The notes beneath the pieces are model-generated. The model made no database searches. It had not been told where the DNA came from and worked only from the letters and a program-made list of their open reading frames with translations. The translations under genes and the position numbers were made by a program. From the NCBI RefSeq assembly GCF_036323735.1, contig NC_086026.1, forward strand, positions 55,619,039 through 55,683,038: a stretch of 64,000 nt of DNA, written 5' to 3'. This DNA is from Rattus norvegicus. Its lineage: Eukaryota > Chordata > Mammalia > Rodentia > Muridae. Positions within the stretch are counted from its first letter, which is position 1. Every line of letters begins with the position of its first letter. Positions 61,588-64,000 of this stretch are shown piece after piece.

Positions 61588-63421
61588 GAAGTTGGTACCA
61601 GAGACTGGGGTATTGCTGTGATAGGCCTGACCATGCTTTTGTTTGGAAGAATGTGGATTTGGGGACTTTGGATTTGGAAAGAGGTGGAATGCCTTAAGTG
61701 GGGTTTAATGAGCTATCCTAGTAGGAATGTGGGAGACTTTGTTACTGAGAGTGACTTGAAATGTGCAGACCTGGCCCAAGAGGTTTCAGGGGAGAAGAAT
61801 TTCAGTATGTAGCTTAGAGACTGTTTTTGTGGTAATTTGGTGAAGAATATGGCTGAAGAGTCTACCTGAGGCTAAGGTAAAGAGGTTTAAATTAATTGTA
61901 TCGACAAAGGAAGTGTCAAAAAAGCCCAGTACAGACTTTGCTCTCTGGTTAAGTCTCATGAAGAACAATTTGAACAAGCATAACAAACTGAGAAAGGAAA
62001 AATACAAAATATATGGTTTGAGTATTAAAGGGTCACCAAGAAGTAGAATAGAGCTGAATCCTATGTTCTAGGAGAAAACAGATTAAGGGACTGGGACTTT
62101 GGGGTAAGATCTCACCCAGCTAAGTTTAGATCTAGGCCTGGTGGTACAAACCTTTAATTCCAGGAGATAAAGCCAAGCAGACCTCTGAGTTCAAGGCCAG
62201 TCTGGGACAGAGCAAGTTCTAGGTGGAGAAAAGCTTAAATCCAGGGGTAGTAGTACATACCTTTAATCCCAGGATCAGGCATGCAGATCTCTGAGTTCAA
62301 GGTCAGTCTACAGAGCAAGTTTCAGGACAGCCAAGCTTAGGCACTTGGAAGGAGTTGGAAAACAGAAAGCTGGTGATAATGTAATAGAACAAAGGGTGGG
62401 GCAAAAAGCAACAGAACTTGGCAGCTATGGTCATGTGGCTCTGGCTTTAGAGTCAAGAATAGAAGGGACTACTGGGACAATTGATGCTGGTTATCTGGAG
62501 CTAAGAAATTCATGGTGATTAAGAAGAGACCAGCATCACTGAGGTGAAATCTTCTGGGAAGTGTTTTCTGAAAGCACAAAGAAGCTGTGCTCTAGAAGTA
62601 GCCAAGATTGTACCTTGTGCTGCAGCTGTACTTGGTAAAGTGTAAGAGTCACCCAGGTGGTACTGATTTTGAGGGTATGAAGAGATCATGGTGAGCAATG
62701 CTTGGCACTGTGAGAGGCCAGGGAAGGCCATTGGTGAAGGTACAGGCAGATTCAGTTGGAGTTGACGGCCCAAGACTGAAGGGTTCATGCAAAGAAGTTG
62801 AGCCTTGGTACTATGAAGAGAGCCTATGAGAGGCTATTGGTGAAGGTTAGTTGAAGCAGAAGATACCAGTGTATCAGAGATGCCAGTACCAAAAACAGCA
62901 GCAGCAGTGGAGGGGAGTCAAGAGCGCTACAGAGGGCAGAGCTGGAGATGTGACACAAGCCCTTTGGAGGAGCCCAGAAGATTATGTGTGGATCCCAGAT
63001 ATTGGGACAAGAAGCTTTAACTGTTGATTGGTGCCTTGGAGACCCCAAGATGTCTGAGATGACAGAGCCTTGTGATATCTGCTGAGCAAAGCTGCTAATG
63101 GGGTGTTGAACTGGCCTGGGAGAAAGAACTTTGTGGCAGTTAACAAAGATAAAATAGGAGTTGGGAGATCTGAAGACAGCTTTGACATCAGCCTTGGAGA
63201 GGCAGAGTTTGGAGTTTTCTCAGCTGGTTTCCTGTCTTGATTTGGGGACTACAGTTAAGTGACTGGATGAATCTCAGAAGAGGCTTTGAACTTTGGACTT
63301 TTAACATTGTTGAGACTGATACAGACTATGGGGACTTTGGAAGTTGGACTATGATATGTTAAGATATGGCCCCCATTAGACTCCTATGTTTCAACAAGCC
63401 TATGGGGGCCAGGGAGTGGAA
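61588..63421 (+). mobile_element. MaLR internal region (non-coding)
   Basis: TGGTACCAGAGACTGGGG (61593-61610) follows the 5' LTR and looks like the tRNA-primer binding site used by ERVL/MaLR elements. The purine-rich TATGGGGGCCAGGGAGTGGA (about 63402-63420) directly before the 3' LTR looks like the polypurine tract. No gag, pol or env frame is present, as expected for a non-autonomous MaLR. Two B1-like segments lie at about 62134-62222 and 62241-62330. Confidence 0.85.
62134..62330 (+). repeat. two tandem B1-like segments inside the MaLR
   Basis: Unit one has CCTGGTGGTACAAACCTTTA, CTCTGAGTTCAAGGCCAGTC and CAGAGCAAGTTCTAGG. Unit two has GTAGTAGTACATACCTTTAA, CTCTGAGTTCAAGGTCAGTC and CAGAGCAAGTTTCAGGACAG. 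Both are sense B1-like and lack separate target duplications or A-tails, so they look like parts of the element family (captured or duplicated) rather than later insertions. Confidence 0.65.
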
Positions 63422-63764
63422 TGTCATGGTTTGAATATGCTTAGTGCAGGGAGTGGCATTATTTGGAGGTGTGGCCTTGTTGGAGTAGGTGTGACCTTGT
63501 TGGAGTAGGTGTTTCACTGTGGGAATGGGCTTTAAGACCCTCATCTTAGCTCCCTGAAGCTAACCTTCTACCAGCCTTCAGATGAAGACGTAGAACTCTC
63601 AGCTCCTCCTGCACCATGCCTGCCTGAATGCTGCCATGTTCTCGCCTTGATGGTACTGGACTGAACTTCTGAACTTGTGAGTCAACCCCAATTAAATGTT
63701 TGTCCTTATCAGAGTTGCCTTGGTCATGGTGTGTGCTCACAGCAGTAAAATCCTAACTAAGACA
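63422..63764 (+). mobile_element. 3' LTR of the ERVL-MaLR element
   Basis: It starts TGTCATGGTTTGAATATGCT and ends CCTAACTAAGACA. A 20-bp direct duplication (CCTTGTTGGAGTAGGTGT) makes it longer than the 5' LTR. The following 5 bp, GAAAT (63765-63769), match the GAAAC before the 5' LTR at four of five positions, supporting a single provirus-type insertion with a decayed target duplication. Confidence 0.9.
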
Positions 63765-63769
63765 GAAAT

Positions 63770-64000
63770 AGATCCAAACATGTATTTATATACATGTATA
63801 TACATTTGTGTAATTTTTACAATCTCTTCCTTACATTTTTCTCTCAACTCTCTTTTATTATTAACTTATGTCACTAAATTCGTCCATCTTCCTACTGCTG
63901 GCTGTCAAAAGGCATTTTGTCCTAAGCATGTGCCAAATACTGCTGTTGATCCCCTAGGTGGATAGATATCTAGGTTGTCTGGAATTCCTTGTAGGGACAG
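63770..64000. other. single-copy AT-rich DNA at window end
   Basis: GTATTTATATACATGTATATAC and TATTATTAACTTATG are AT-rich. A weak resemblance to old L1 3' sequence (TAAATTCGTCCATCTTCC) is possible. Nothing else was recognised. Confidence 0.35.

Noticed and set aside
61588..63421. Retroviral gag/pol/env coding region
   Set aside because: The internal part is about 1.8 kb and has no long open frame, as in non-autonomous MaLR elements.

Overview
This window is mammalian, almost certainly rat (Rattus) nuclear DNA. It carries the rodent SINE set (B1, B2/B3, B4, ID and ID-B1 fusions), rodent-type ERVL-MaLR LTRs (ORR1- and MT-like), a URR1-like hAT element and dense (TG)n, (GA)n and trinucleotide microsatellites. 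One near-intact ID element at 32092-32188 has a matching 12-bp target duplication. Abundant young ID copies are typical of rat rather than mouse. This assignment rests on recalled consensus sequences, not on a database search.

I find no protein-coding gene, exon, pseudogene, tRNA, rRNA or snRNA gene that I can defend. The longest open frames are either low-complexity (the CAA/CAT/CAG array at 41.5-42.2 kb, the CCTTCCTG array at 40.75 kb) or chance frames of about 100-180 codons with no recognisable domain. The window therefore reads as intergenic or long-intron sequence. Repeats alternate with single-copy DNA. Some of the single-copy stretches are AT-rich and dense in homeodomain, SOX, TCF or POU-like motifs, the texture of conserved non-coding enhancers near a developmental regulator. 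I cannot name the gene.

Layout. 0-2.3 kb: single-copy DNA with two AT-rich regulatory candidates and a 33-bp tandem duplication. 2.3-4.2 kb: B1 and B4 pieces, (TG)n runs and a GTA array. 4.2-13.2 kb: mostly single-copy DNA with B1/B4/ID fragments and an inverted pair of MIRs. 13.2-16.3 kb: a probable ERV LTR, a B3, and an ORR1-like solo LTR with a perfect 5-bp target duplication lying inside an ancient L1. 17-24 kb: the most gene-like landscape, with a roughly 1-kb CpG-rich block at 20.74-21.76 kb flanked by AT-rich candidates at 17.2 and 23.6 kb. 24-29.5 kb: dense repeats (MER5-like, MIR, a B1-B2-B3 train, a B3 nested in a MaLR LTR, an L1 fragment). 29.5-36 kb: mostly single-copy, with the young ID, URR1 and a SOX-motif candidate. 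36-47.9 kb: heavy MaLR and microsatellite content including the 656-bp CAN-type array. 48-61 kb: mostly single-copy with several enhancer candidates (48.8, 57.0, 57.7 and 60.2 kb). 61.3-63.8 kb: a complete MaLR provirus-like unit with two LTRs and two B1-like segments in its internal region.

There is no operon-like or multi-gene system here. The items most worth checking are the CpG-rich block, the motif-dense candidates, a perfect inverted pair of PBX/HOX-like sites at 45.1 kb, and the unstable-looking tandem arrays.
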